12,591 nt of DNA from Acidimicrobiaceae bacterium (GCA_003156795.1 PMHU01000209.1:1-12591), one strand, 5' to 3'; counted from the first letter of the stretch, positions 1 through 7,196 are shown. Made by a program: numbers and translations. The notes: generated by a model not told the origin, from the letters alone.

Positions 1-74
1 ACCTCTCCGACGAGGAGGTGTACCGGATCATGCGGGGCAACGCCATTGCGATGCTCGGCCTGGAGGGCCCGTGA
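1..74 (+). CDS. C-terminal end of an amidohydrolase-family-2-like protein (5' truncated by the window)
   Basis: Only the last 23 codons are present, read from base 3 and ending at TGA 72-74. The peptide contains LSDEEVYRIMRGNAIAMLGL, which resembles the usual end of amidohydrolase-2 (TIM-barrel metal-dependent hydrolase) proteins, where a helix with 'I..xNA..lLGL' follows the barrel. The complete amidohydrolase at 10471-11754 has the comparable stretch DELAKITYQNACRWYSF. The stop codon overlaps the GTG start of the CoA-transferase gene by 4 nt, so the two genes are probably translationally coupled in one operon. The family call rests on a short stretch and is moderate; the rest of the gene lies outside the window. 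Confidence 0.6.
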   Translation, partial: LSDEEVYRIMRGNAIAMLGLEGP

Positions 75-1312
75 AGCTCGGGGACATCGTCAACCCCGAG
101 GCGGAACGCTGGGGCAAGCCGCTCACGGGCGTTCGCATTCTCGCCCTCGAGCAGATGCAGGCCCTCCCCTTCGCCACGCAGTTACTGGCGCGACTGGGTG
201 CTGACGTGGTCAAGGTCGAGCCGATCACCGGAGAGATGGGCCGCGGCTCGCTTCCAGCCATCGCCGACCCAAAGGGTCGATTGGTCGGAGCCACCTTCCT
301 CCGCAATAACTTCCACAAGAAGTCGGTGTGCGTCAACTTGAAGGATCCCGGAGGCCGGGACCTGGTCCTGAACCTGGCTCCCAAGTTCGACGTGTTGGCC
401 GAGAACGCCAAAGCCGGCACGATGGGACGCCTCGGATTGTCATACCAAGACGTGCGGGCCGCGCATCCGTCGGTCATCTACGCGTCGATCTCGGGATTCG
501 GGAACCTCGGGGACTCGCCGTACATGTCCTGGCCGGCTTTCGCACCCGTCGTCGAGGCCATGTCCGGGATCTACGAGATGAAGCGACAGGGCGACCAGCC
601 ACCGACCGTCTCGCCGGTCGGCGCCCTGGGCGACATATCCGCAGCCCTGTTCGCCACGGTAGGGATCCTGGCCGCCCTCCGACGGCGCGACGCATCCGGC
701 GAAGGCTGTCACGTGGACGTAGCCATGCTGGATTCGGTCATGGCCATGACCGACATCGTCCTCAACTTCTGGTCGCTCGGACTTCGCAACGGCGACCTCG
801 GACCGCTCATCAATCACGGCTTCCGAGCGGGCGACGGATGGTTCATCATCCAGGTGGGGCGTGAAGCCCACTTCTCACGTCTGGCCGAGCTGGTGGGCCA
901 GGCGGAATGGGTCACCGACCCCCGCTTTTCCGACCGACAAGGATGGATCGACTACCTCGAGTCAGATATACGGCCTGCCATCGAAAACTGGGCTTCCGGT
1001 ATGACGCGAGCCCAAGCGTGCACCCATCTCGCGAGCGAGGGCATAGCCGCCGGCCCCTGCCTTCGCGACGAGGAGCTGGCCACCGACCCCCACGTGGTGG
1101 CCCGCAACATGCTTTCTTCGATCGAGCGGCCGGACGGATCCGGTCCGCCGGTGCTCGTTCCCGGCAACCCGGTCAAGCTGAGCGGCGTACCCGACGCGCC
1201 CGATAGCCGGGTGCCATGGGTGGGGGAACACACCGACGAGGTGTTGCGGGCCGAGCTCGGGCTCAGCGACGGCCGCCTCGAGGAGCTGCGTTCTACCGGC
1301 GTGATCGCCTGA
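71..1312 (+). CDS. CaiB/BaiF (class III) CoA-transferase
   Basis: The 413-residue protein has the usual length for family III CoA-transferases, which move CoA between carboxylic acids through enzyme-bound aspartyl-CoA and mixed-anhydride intermediates in the cytosol. Seen: N-terminal 'GVRILALEQ...GADVVKVEP' (about residues 20-51), 'ISGFG' (140-144), 'GALGDISAAL' (184-193) and the C-terminal 'GEHTDEVL...LGL'. Asp188 in 'ALGD' aligns with catalytic Asp169 of formyl-CoA transferase, so the enzyme looks active. The GTG start at 71 is preceded by GGAGG (62-66) and overlaps the previous stop as GTGA. The ligase gene follows after 9 nt, suggesting that the acid is activated by one enzyme and its CoA group recycled by the other. 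The substrate pair cannot be read from sequence; family members act on formate/oxalate, carnitine, succinate/benzylsuccinate, mesaconate and others. Confidence 0.93.
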   Translation: MKLGDIVNPEAERWGKPLTGVRILALEQMQALPFATQLLARLGADVVKVEPITGEMGRGSLPAIADPKGRLVGATFLRNNFHKKSVCVNLKDPGGRDLVLNLAPKFDVLAENAKAGTMGRLGLSYQDVRAAHPSVIYASISGFGNLGDSPYMSWPAFAPVVEAMSGIYEMKRQGDQPPTVSPVGALGDISAALFATVGILAALRRRDASGEGCHVDVAMLDSVMAMTDIVLNFWSLGLRNGDLGPLINHGFRAGDGWFIIQVGREAHFSRLAELVGQAEWVTDPRFSDRQGWIDYLESDIRPAIENWASGMTRAQACTHLASEGIAAGPCLRDEELATDPHVVARNMLSSIERPDGSGPPVLVPGNPVKLSGVPDAPDSRVPWVGEHTDEVLRAELGLSDGRLEELRSTGVIA

Positions 1313-1321
1313 CCTGACACC

Positions 1322-2905
1322 ATGGCCCCGCCTTCCGATCTCACCATCCCGTCGGTCCTCGAACGGGCGGCCGTCGAGTTCGCTTCCGCCGATGCCGCCG
1401 TGGATGGCTCGAGCCGGCTTTCGTTCGCGCAGCTCCACCAGGCTTCGATCGATGCCGCCCGAGCGATCGTCGCAAGCGGCGTGGGCCCCGGGGACCGCGT
1501 CGCGCTGTGGGCCCCCAACAGCATCGAGTGGATCGTGGCCAGCTTCGGGATCTACCTGGCCGGGGCGGTCCTGGTGCCACTCAACACCCGTTTCAAATCA
1601 CAAGAAGCGGCTTACGTGGCGCGAACCTCGGGCGCCCGGCTGCTCCTGACGGTCACGGACTTCCTCGACACCGACTTCGTGGACATCGCCGAGGCCTGGG
1701 ACGACGTGCCGTCGTTGCTGGAGACCGTCGTGATGCGCGGTCCGCGCAAATCGAGCGCCATGGGCTGGACCGACTGGGTGCTTCGGGGCGATGGAGTCGA
1801 TCCGAAAGAAGTGGCGGACCGCGCCGGTCGACTCGATGCGACCTCGACTTCGGACATCATCTTCACCTCCGGCACCACGGGGGCACCGAAGGGCGCCGTG
1901 CTCACCCATGGAGCGAGCGTCCGCACCTACCGGACCTGGGCGGACTGCGTCGGGCTGAGCCGCAACGATCGCTACCTCGTGGTGTACCCCTTCTTCCACA
2001 CTGCGGGACTGAAGTCGGGCGTGCTGGCCTGCGTGCTGACCGGAGCGACCATCGTGCCGTTCCCGGTCTTCGACGTTGCGTCCGTGATGACGTGCGTGGC
2101 CGAGCAGAGGATCACCGTGCTGCCCGGCCCGCCCACGGTCTTCCAGTCGATACTCAACCACCCCGACTTCTCGCGATTCGACTTGACGTCTCTGCGGCTG
2201 TCTGTGACCGGCGCGGCCGTCGTCCCGGTCGAGATCGTCCGTCGGATGCGCGAGGAGCTCCGCTTCGAAACGGTGGTGACCGGATACGGGCTGACGGAGA
2301 CCACTGGGACGGTGAGCATGTGCCGTCACGACGACCCGCCCGAGACGGTCGCCACGACGGTCGGTCGTCCCCTACCAGGTGTGGCCGTCAAGGTGGTCGA
2401 CGAATCGGGGGACGAGCTGGCGGCCGGGTCGGCAGGCGAGCTCCTGGTGCGCGGCTTCAACGTCATGAAGGAGTACTTCAACGATGCCGAGGCCACCCGC
2501 GCCGCTGTCGACGGCGATGGGTGGCTCAGGACGGGCGACATCGGCTACATCGGAGCGGACGGCAACATCCGGATCACCGACCGCAAGAAGGACATGTACA
2601 TCACCGGCGGCTTCAACGTGTACCCGGCCGAAGTGGAGGGGATCATGGTTCGTCACCCCGCCATCGGTCAGGTGGCGCTGGTCGGACTGCCGGACGAGAG
2701 GTTGGGGGAGGTCGGCGAGGCGGTCGTCGTGGTGAGGGCCGGACAGCCGTGGGATACGGACGACTTCCTCCGCTGGTGCCGGGAGAACATGGCCAACTAC
2801 AAGGTTCCCCGTTCGGTCCGCGTGGTCGACGCCCTGCCGCTCAACCCGAGCGGCAAGGTGATGAAGTTCCGGCTTCGCGAGGACGCCCGGCCGAAGACCC
2901 ACTGA
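1322..2905 (+). CDS. FadD3-like acyl-CoA ligase (AMP-forming)
   Basis: The 527-residue ANL-superfamily enzyme is predicted to adenylate a carboxylic acid with ATP and then form the CoA thioester. All core motifs are intact: phosphate loop 'TSGTTGAPKG' (182-191), 'YGLTET' (322-327), 'RTGDIG' (403-408), hinge region 'ITDRKKDMYITGGFNVYPAEVE' (418-439) and the catalytic lysine in 'NPSGKVMK' (Lys512). From memory, the central part ('ITVLPGPPT..QS', 'VTGAA.VPV', 'MCR..D', 'TVATT.GRP') resembles actinobacterial FadD3, the ligase for the steroid C/D-ring propionate HIP. A cyclic propionate-type substrate is therefore possible but not proven. No clear Shine-Dalgarno precedes ATG 1322; translation is probably coupled to the CoA-transferase gene 9 nt upstream. 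It is the last gene of the left rightward block and converges on the leftward operon 38 nt later. Confidence 0.92.
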   Translation: MAPPSDLTIPSVLERAAVEFASADAAVDGSSRLSFAQLHQASIDAARAIVASGVGPGDRVALWAPNSIEWIVASFGIYLAGAVLVPLNTRFKSQEAAYVARTSGARLLLTVTDFLDTDFVDIAEAWDDVPSLLETVVMRGPRKSSAMGWTDWVLRGDGVDPKEVADRAGRLDATSTSDIIFTSGTTGAPKGAVLTHGASVRTYRTWADCVGLSRNDRYLVVYPFFHTAGLKSGVLACVLTGATIVPFPVFDVASVMTCVAEQRITVLPGPPTVFQSILNHPDFSRFDLTSLRLSVTGAAVVPVEIVRRMREELRFETVVTGYGLTETTGTVSMCRHDDPPETVATTVGRPLPGVAVKVVDESGDELAAGSAGELLVRGFNVMKEYFNDAEATRAAVDGDGWLRTGDIGYIGADGNIRITDRKKDMYITGGFNVYPAEVEGIMVRHPAIGQVALVGLPDERLGEVGEAVVVVRAGQPWDTDDFLRWCRENMANYKVPRSVRVVDALPLNPSGKVMKFRLREDARPKTH

Positions 2906-2935
2906 TTGTTGACTTCCCCGCGCGTCCGGCCGGGC
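2885..2935. repeat. Long-loop inverted repeat at the convergent gene junction
   Basis: GCCCGGCCG (2885-2893) and CGGCCGGGC (2927-2935) are perfect 9-bp inverted arms around a 33-nt loop that contains the stop codon of the FadD3-like ligase gene. The position, between convergent operons separated by only 38 nt (2906-2943), is where a shared terminator would be expected. The loop is long, there is no T-run after either arm, and such matches arise readily in GC-rich DNA. I see no conventional intrinsic terminator here. Confidence 0.25.
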
Positions 2936-2943
2936 TCGTGGGA

Positions 2944-4239
2944 TCAGTCCCCGTCCCTCCAAGCCCGTACCTCGCCCGCCGCCTCCACCATCTCGTCGAT
3001 CTGGTGTTCGTCGGTAGCCAGGCTCACGACACCTCCGACTCGGCTGTCGGTGAGCGTCCCAAGTCGGGCCAGGTGTTCGTCGGGACCGATCGTTTCCCCG
3101 TCCGGGCTCCACACTTCGACCCCGACCGCGATACCGAGCCCGGAGGCGACGTCGATGACCGACCGGGTGTGGTCGTCGAGAGCACCGGACAGCACGGCGA
3201 GGGCGGGCCGCAGGGGGTCGGCGATGCGGGAGACCAGAACGCAAGCCGCCGCCCAACCTGGCGTCGTTGCTGGAGGCACGCACGCGGCCCGCAACTCGGT
3301 GGTGGCGAACGTGCGGGCCACCCAGTAGCCGGCGTTACCGGCATCGGCGGCGACCAGGCCCCCTGCCGCCAGACTTTGGCCGTAGTGCATCGTCACCCGA
3401 GTCGGCATGACCGGTTTCGACCCGGACGACCACCCAGCTTGCGTGACCCCCGCCAGGCGAATCCTCAACGGTGGCAGGTCGAGCCATCCGGATGGCCCCC
3501 GCCAGCGCTCGGCCAGCGGCCCGAGCTGGTCGGGATCGACGACCAGGTGGGGATACTGGCGCCAAAATCGCGACGGAGCCTCGCGCTCGTCGACGCCGAC
3601 GGCGATCACGAGCTCGGCCCGGTCCAGGCCGGCGAGGGCGAAGTCCTGATCCTGCAGACCGGCGGTGGCCCAGTGGTGCCGGCTGCTCCAGTGGAACACC
3701 CCCTTGGCGCCCCAGGTATTGATCACACCGAGGCGCCCGGCGGACGCGAAAGCATGCAATGCGGTCACTGCGCCTCGGGTCACGACGCCGGGGCCGGCCA
3801 GGACGACCACGCTGGAGGCCCGGTCCAACCGGTCCCGCGCCACTGGGTCGGGTTCGGACCAGCGCGGCTCGACCCAACCGCTCGGCGGGAGGTCGGGAGC
3901 AGGGCGGTCGAGGTCAAGGTCGAGACGCATTTCGAGCCCCGAGCCTGCTGACCCTCGGCCGACATGGGGCGTGGCGTCGAGCAGGTCCGCGGCGTCACTG
4001 ATGACGAGCCGCGCAGGTTCTCCGGCCTCGCTGCCGGGAACGCGGACGATCCCGCCCTCGAGCATGGCCGCCGCCGTTGGTCCACGGACCGCCCGGTGAG
4101 CAATCGCGAGCGTCAAAGCGACTTCGGGGTCCGAAACGCCGATCACCGGAACACCGGAGGTCGGCGTCCCGTACGCCACGCGTACCCCGGCTCCGGACAG
4201 AACCCGCCGCAGCAGGTCCCCGGCAGTCACGTCGGCCAT
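2944..4239 (-). CDS. ThDP-dependent-enzyme-fold protein with degenerate cofactor site (acetolactate synthase/2-hydroxyacyl-CoA lyase-like)
   Basis: The 431-residue protein is shorter than typical ThDP enzymes (about 540-600). A shrunken PYR-like region (1-115) reads 'LLRRVLSGAGVRVAYGTPTSGVP...AIAHRAVRGPTAAAM'. A good central domain follows (about 132-245: 'VVVLAGPGVVTRGA', 'INTWGAKGVFHW', 'TAGLQDQDFALAGLDRAELVIAVGVD'). The C-terminal PP-like region (285-378) reads 'GGLVAADAGNAGYW' and 'PLRPALAVLSGALDD'. The activating PYR glutamate (normally 'HE' before the alanine-rich helix) is Arg49 after His48. The Mg-diphosphate 'GDG...N' motif is absent: 'LSGALDD' (350-356) stands where it belongs. It therefore probably cannot bind ThDP in the usual way and may be a subunit, scaffold or regulator, or may use another chemistry. 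It is last in the leftward operon, 30 nt after the crotonase stop, with a modest GAAGGGA upstream of ATG 4239. Fold call is firm; function unknown. Confidence 0.75.
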   Translation of the reverse strand: MADVTAGDLLRRVLSGAGVRVAYGTPTSGVPVIGVSDPEVALTLAIAHRAVRGPTAAAMLEGGIVRVPGSEAGEPARLVISDAADLLDATPHVGRGSAGSGLEMRLDLDLDRPAPDLPPSGWVEPRWSEPDPVARDRLDRASSVVVLAGPGVVTRGAVTALHAFASAGRLGVINTWGAKGVFHWSSRHHWATAGLQDQDFALAGLDRAELVIAVGVDEREAPSRFWRQYPHLVVDPDQLGPLAERWRGPSGWLDLPPLRIRLAGVTQAGWSSGSKPVMPTRVTMHYGQSLAAGGLVAADAGNAGYWVARTFATTELRAACVPPATTPGWAAACVLVSRIADPLRPALAVLSGALDDHTRSVIDVASGLGIAVGVEVWSPDGETIGPDEHLARLGTLTDSRVGGVVSLATDEHQIDEMVEAAGEVRAWRDGD

Positions 4240-4269
4240 CAGCCCGATCCCTTCGGACGGATCGACCGG

Positions 4270-5091
4270 TCAATCGTCGGTGGCATCGACGCCAGGAATG
4301 GGCGGAGCCCAAACCGGCTCTCTCTTCTCGGCGAAGGCACGGGGGCCCTCTTGCTGATCCGGGTGTCCCCACATCGACACCAGCTCGGCGGTCCCCGCCC
4401 GACAGGCGTCGGTGAGGCCCGCTTCCAACGCCCCCCACAACGCCTTCTTGGTGGCCCGCATGGCAGCCGGCGAGTTCCGGGCGATCTTCTCTCCCAGAGT
4501 TTGAGCCTCCTCCCGCAGCCGTTCAGGGGGATCCACGACCTGACTCACCATTCCGAGGGCCAGGGCGCGCTCCGCCGACAGCCGCTCGTGGCGGCCCAGA
4601 AGGACCATCCTCATGACCGCTTCGAACGGCACCCTTCGAGCCAAAGCGATTCCCTCCAGGGCCGACACCTGTCCGACCGAGACGTGCGGGTCGAGGAAGG
4701 TGGCGTTGGCGGCCGCCAGGACGATGTCTGCGTCCGCCACGAAGTGGAGGCCCCCGCCGGCGCAAGTGCCGTTGACGGCGGCGACTATGGGCTTCCAGAC
4801 CTTGTTGTGCCATCCGGTGAGACGCAGTTCCGATCTTCTGGTCCGCCCCGATTGCTTGCGCAGGGCCTCGGGCTGGCGGGCCAGTTGGACGACGTCGAGC
4901 CCGGTTTGGAAAGCCGATCCCGATCCGGTATTCACTATGACCCTCACGTGCGGGTCGCCGTCGAGCTCCCGCCACGCCTCCTCCAGCTCTTCGAGCATCG
5001 TCGCATCCATGGCGTTGCCGGCTTCGGGGCGATTGAAGATCAACCAGCCAACCGGCCCGTGGCGTTCGAGCAACAGCGCCTGATAGCCCAT
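4270..5091 (-). CDS. Enoyl-CoA hydratase/isomerase (crotonase) family protein, both catalytic Glu replaced by His
   Basis: The 273-residue crotonase would act on an acyl-CoA thioester in the cytosol. Seen: 'GWLIFNRPEAGNAMD' (15-29), oxyanion-hole segment 'SAFQTGLDVVQL' (59-70), 'NGTCAGGGLHFVADADIVLAA' (107-127), 'ATFLDPHVSVGQVSALEGIALAR' (130-152) and 'ERALALGMVSQVV' (174-186). The two glutamates of classical hydratases (Glu144 and Glu164 in rat ECH) are His116 ('GGGLH') and His136 ('DPHVSVG'). Water addition by the usual mechanism is unlikely; isomerase, hydrolase, lyase or C-C cleavage activity is possible. From memory, the 'HVSVGQVSALE' pattern recurs in actinobacterial crotonases of unknown role. 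ATG 5091 was chosen because the upstream extension (to 5211) runs back into the preceding crotonase gene in another frame and carries no homology. It starts 19 nt after that stop, without a clear Shine-Dalgarno. Confidence 0.88.
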   Translation of the reverse strand: MGYQALLLERHGPVGWLIFNRPEAGNAMDATMLEELEEAWRELDGDPHVRVIVNTGSGSAFQTGLDVVQLARQPEALRKQSGRTRRSELRLTGWHNKVWKPIVAAVNGTCAGGGLHFVADADIVLAAANATFLDPHVSVGQVSALEGIALARRVPFEAVMRMVLLGRHERLSAERALALGMVSQVVDPPERLREEAQTLGEKIARNSPAAMRATKKALWGALEAGLTDACRAGTAELVSMWGHPDQQEGPRAFAEKREPVWAPPIPGVDATDD

Positions 5092-5110
5092 CAGAGGGTG
5101 GCCATCGCGC

Positions 5111-5920
5111 TCACCGCCCGGAGAACCGGGGGGGCCGCTTCTCCTTGAAGGCCGACAGTCCTTCGCGGAAGTCCTCGCTGCGAGAGGACAGCTCCAGGGC
5201 CATCGACTCATCGTGGAGATGCCGCGCCAAAGAGGACGAGGCGGCGACGTGCAGGAGCCACTTGGTCAGCCCGAGGGAAACGGTCGGGCCGGACGCCAGC
5301 TGGCCGACGACGGAGGCCACCTCGTGGTCCAGGTCGGCGGCGGGAACGGCCCTATGAACCATTCCCCACTCGGCCGCTTCCAGCCCGGTGAGGACCCGGC
5401 CCAGCATCAGGACCTCCCTGGCCCGCGTCTCGCCGACGCGACGTGGGAGCAGCCAGGTCGCACCGCTGTCGGGCGTGAACCCCCGCTCCGCGAACGGCTC
5501 CCACAAACGGGCCTGGTCCTCGACGATCGCGAAATCGGCCGCCAGCGCGAGGTGCAGACCAATGCCGGCGGCCCACCCCCGCACCGAGCAGACGACGGGG
5601 GTCTGCACGGTCGCGATGAGCGGGATCAAGCCGTGGGCCTGATGCGGTAGCCGCCGCTGGATGCTACCGACGCGGGGGCGCTCGCCTCCCCCGCTATTGC
5701 GGGCGACGATGTCGAACCCACCACAGAAGTGGTCGCCGGCGCCTCTCAAGACGATCACCCGCACCGCTTCGTCCCGCCCGGCTTCACCGATTGTTTCGAT
5801 GAGACCGGCGACCATGACGTCGTTGAGAGAGTTGCGCTTTTGAGGGCGGTCGAGCAAGAGATCCAGCACACCGTCGGCAAAGGCCACTTGCAGCCCTGCG
5901 AGGGACTTATAATCGCTCAC
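5111..5920 (-). CDS. Enoyl-CoA hydratase/isomerase family protein, PaaG-like Asp variant
   Basis: The 269-residue crotonase starts at GTG 5920, which overlaps the stop of the hot-dog gene as GTGA. A longer open frame to 6205 is only a shadow of that gene. Seen: 'LDLLLDRPQKRNSLND' (19-34), oxyanion segment 'HFCGGFDIV' (64-72), 'VRGWAAGIGLHLALAADFAI' (113-132), 'WEPFAERGFTPDSGATWLLPRRVG' (140-163) and C-terminal 'FREGLSAFKEKRPPRFSGR'. The first hydratase glutamate is His123 and the second is Phe143. Asp151 in 'TPDSG' matches the position of the aspartate in PaaG-type isomerases ('PDxGGTWLLPR'), so isomerisation or oxepin-type chemistry is more likely than simple hydration. It is a close paralog of the crotonase at 11751-12563 in the divergent operon: both have 'H' in the oxyanion helix, 'PD.G', 'LLPR.VG', '..KWL' and 'REG..AF.E.RP..F.G'. 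Confidence 0.9.
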   Translation of the reverse strand: MSDYKSLAGLQVAFADGVLDLLLDRPQKRNSLNDVMVAGLIETIGEAGRDEAVRVIVLRGAGDHFCGGFDIVARNSGGGERPRVGSIQRRLPHQAHGLIPLIATVQTPVVCSVRGWAAGIGLHLALAADFAIVEDQARLWEPFAERGFTPDSGATWLLPRRVGETRAREVLMLGRVLTGLEAAEWGMVHRAVPAADLDHEVASVVGQLASGPTVSLGLTKWLLHVAASSSLARHLHDESMALELSSRSEDFREGLSAFKEKRPPRFSGR

Positions 5921-7167
5921 GACTGATCGAACCTCGAACTGATCCTGTCGAGGGCCGCCTGGAGGTCGGTCGCTGCGCCCGGCGGCTCTGGCAGCCGAAC
6001 GGGTCCGTGCTCCCGGCTGGGAAGAAGCACCGTCGCGTGACCAGGCGTCGTCACGTCTCCGCGCTGGTTGGTCATCGTCAGATCGATGTCGACGGCCGGT
6101 CGCCCACCCTCGACCTGGTAGCGCCGGGTGACGGTGCCACTCATGGTCTGGGTGTCGCCCACGTAGTTGAACCGACGGAACTCGCAATCCAACTTCCATA
6201 GCCATGCGTCATCGCCCATCCAGTCGGTGCAAAGGTGGATGAGCCAGGTCTCACGCATCCGCCCGTAGTCGAACGTCGTGGGATTGCCACTGCGACGGGC
6301 GAACTCGGGATCCCAATGCACCCGCTGCATCACGTCGGGAACGTTGAGATCGTCGCGATGGAAGAAGCGGGGAATGCGAGTCCGGTTTTGGTAGCCCAGC
6401 CGAAGCGGCTTCACGCCATAGAGACCCATGCCCATGCCGACGTGCCAGCAGACCATGTCGGTCACCGTCAGGGGTCCCTTCACCATCGGGCCCACCGTGT
6501 CGCCCTCCGCTACATCCTCCCACCACAGCATCTCCGCCCCTCGGCGCCGCTCGGCGTCGTACAGATCGTCGATGGACGCGATCTCGTCGTCGGTGTACGG
6601 GCGAATCTCCACGCTGTCGTACTTGCCTCGCGCTTTGGCTTTGGTCCGCTCGGTCCGGATCATCAGACGGTATTGCGCCGACAGGAGCGGCCCGTCCACT
6701 TCGCGAAACACTTGGGCCGTCCACTCGTGGATGGCCCGCTCGGCGAAATCGCTGGGCTTGTCCAGGACGCCTACCAGGGCGTTGCGGCGCGCCACCCGCC
6801 GATCTGGCGCCAGCGGCGCCCACCACTCGCGAGCGCTGGCCGAGTAGAAGGCGTGCACGCCTCGTAGGGGATCACCTCTGAGCAGCTCTTTGTGCTCAAC
6901 CGCGACTTCGGCTACTTCGTCCTCGCCGATGAGGCTGTCACCGCCTACGAGGGGTGGCGGAGCGATGGGTCCCGCCCACCGGGTGCCCGCCCCGTACGCC
7001 GGGTCGCACCAGAGAGGATTGTCGTCCCCATAGGCGGTCGCCACGTGACGAAAGGCGTCGATCCCCGGGCGCAGATAATGCGGCGTCACCGGGTGGGGCT
7101 CCGGAATACCTATCCGGGCCCGAAGACGGGCCACCCCGTCATCGGTGATCGACCCGTCGCTCGGCAT
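5917..7167 (-). CDS. Double hot-dog MaoC/FAS1-like dehydratase family protein
   Basis: The 416-residue protein has two hot-dog halves, as in fused MaoC-like (R)-enoyl-CoA hydratases and FAS1-type dehydratases. N half (about 15-175): 'FRHVATAYGDDNPLWCDPAYGAGTRWAGPIAPP' (39-71), the counterpart of the hydratase loop 'GDxNPxHxDP..A....G..IAPP'. C half (about 215-385): 'WWEDVAEGDTV', 'GPLTVTDMVCWHVGMG', 'RVHWDPEFARRSGNP', 'TDWMGDDAWLWKLDCEFRRFNYVGDTQTMSGTV'. In the N half Asp48 is kept but the catalytic His is Trp53. The C half has His284 without the Asp five residues before it. It may hydrate an unsaturated acyl-CoA with an unusual site, or bind substrate only. ATG 7167 is preferred because GAGGAGG (7171-7177) lies just upstream; GTG 7218 and ATG 7209 lack a Shine-Dalgarno. 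The end overlaps the next crotonase start by 4 nt. Confidence 0.85.
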   Translation of the reverse strand: MPSDGSITDDGVARLRARIGIPEPHPVTPHYLRPGIDAFRHVATAYGDDNPLWCDPAYGAGTRWAGPIAPPPLVGGDSLIGEDEVAEVAVEHKELLRGDPLRGVHAFYSASAREWWAPLAPDRRVARRNALVGVLDKPSDFAERAIHEWTAQVFREVDGPLLSAQYRLMIRTERTKAKARGKYDSVEIRPYTDDEIASIDDLYDAERRRGAEMLWWEDVAEGDTVGPMVKGPLTVTDMVCWHVGMGMGLYGVKPLRLGYQNRTRIPRFFHRDDLNVPDVMQRVHWDPEFARRSGNPTTFDYGRMRETWLIHLCTDWMGDDAWLWKLDCEFRRFNYVGDTQTMSGTVTRRYQVEGGRPAVDIDLTMTNQRGDVTTPGHATVLLPSREHGPVRLPEPPGAATDLQAALDRISSRFDQS

Positions 7168-7170
7168 TGC

Positions 7171-7177
7171 CCTCCTC
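7171..7177 (-). promoter_or_regulatory. Ribosome binding site deciding the start of the MaoC-like gene
   Basis: On the minus strand GAGGAGG lies 3 nt upstream of ATG 7167 (5 nt if pairing is centred on GAGGA). The two upstream in-frame starts (7218 GTG, 7209 ATG) have no comparable motif, so the shorter 416-residue form is the better annotation. Confidence 0.6.
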
Positions 7178-7181
7178 GTCG

Positions 7182-7196
7182 AGGGCCCGCGGCCCT
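7182..7196. repeat. Small GC-rich hairpin in the leader of the MaoC-like gene
   Basis: AGGGCC (7182-7187) and GGCCCT (7191-7196) are perfect 6-bp inverted arms around a CGC loop. They lie in the 66-nt gap between the ligase stop (7234) and the preferred MaoC-like start (7167), just upstream of the ribosome binding site. No T-run follows, so it is not a classical terminator. It might protect or attenuate the downstream message, or be chance in GC-rich DNA. Confidence 0.3.

Noticed and set aside
3..74. Treating the upstream fragment as a pseudogene or small protein
   Set aside because: It is simply cut by the window edge; the frame is open to the first base and ends in a normal GTGA overlap.
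2906..2943. Intrinsic terminator between the convergent operons
   Set aside because: No compact stem followed by a T-run on either strand; only a long-loop inverted repeat is seen, recorded with low confidence.
1507..3951. Very long open frame (814 codons) on the plus strand across the FadD3-like ligase gene and the convergent ThDP-like gene
   Set aside because: It is rich in Arg, Gly and Pro, has no recognisable domain, and overlaps two well-supported genes on both strands. This is typical of stop-poor alternate frames in GC-rich DNA.
3964..5148. 394-codon plus-strand open frame antisense to the ThDP-like gene and a crotonase gene
   Set aside because: No family resemblance and low-complexity Arg/Gly-rich composition; the minus-strand frames encode clear domains.
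5092..5211. N-terminal extension of the crotonase that ends at 4270
   Set aside because: The extension overlaps the preceding crotonase gene in another frame and is not homologous; ATG 5091 fits the family length.
5921..6205. N-terminal extension of the crotonase that ends at 5111
   Set aside because: The extra 95 residues lie in an alternate frame of the MaoC-like gene and show no crotonase homology; the GTG at 5920 with a GTGA overlap fits the family length.
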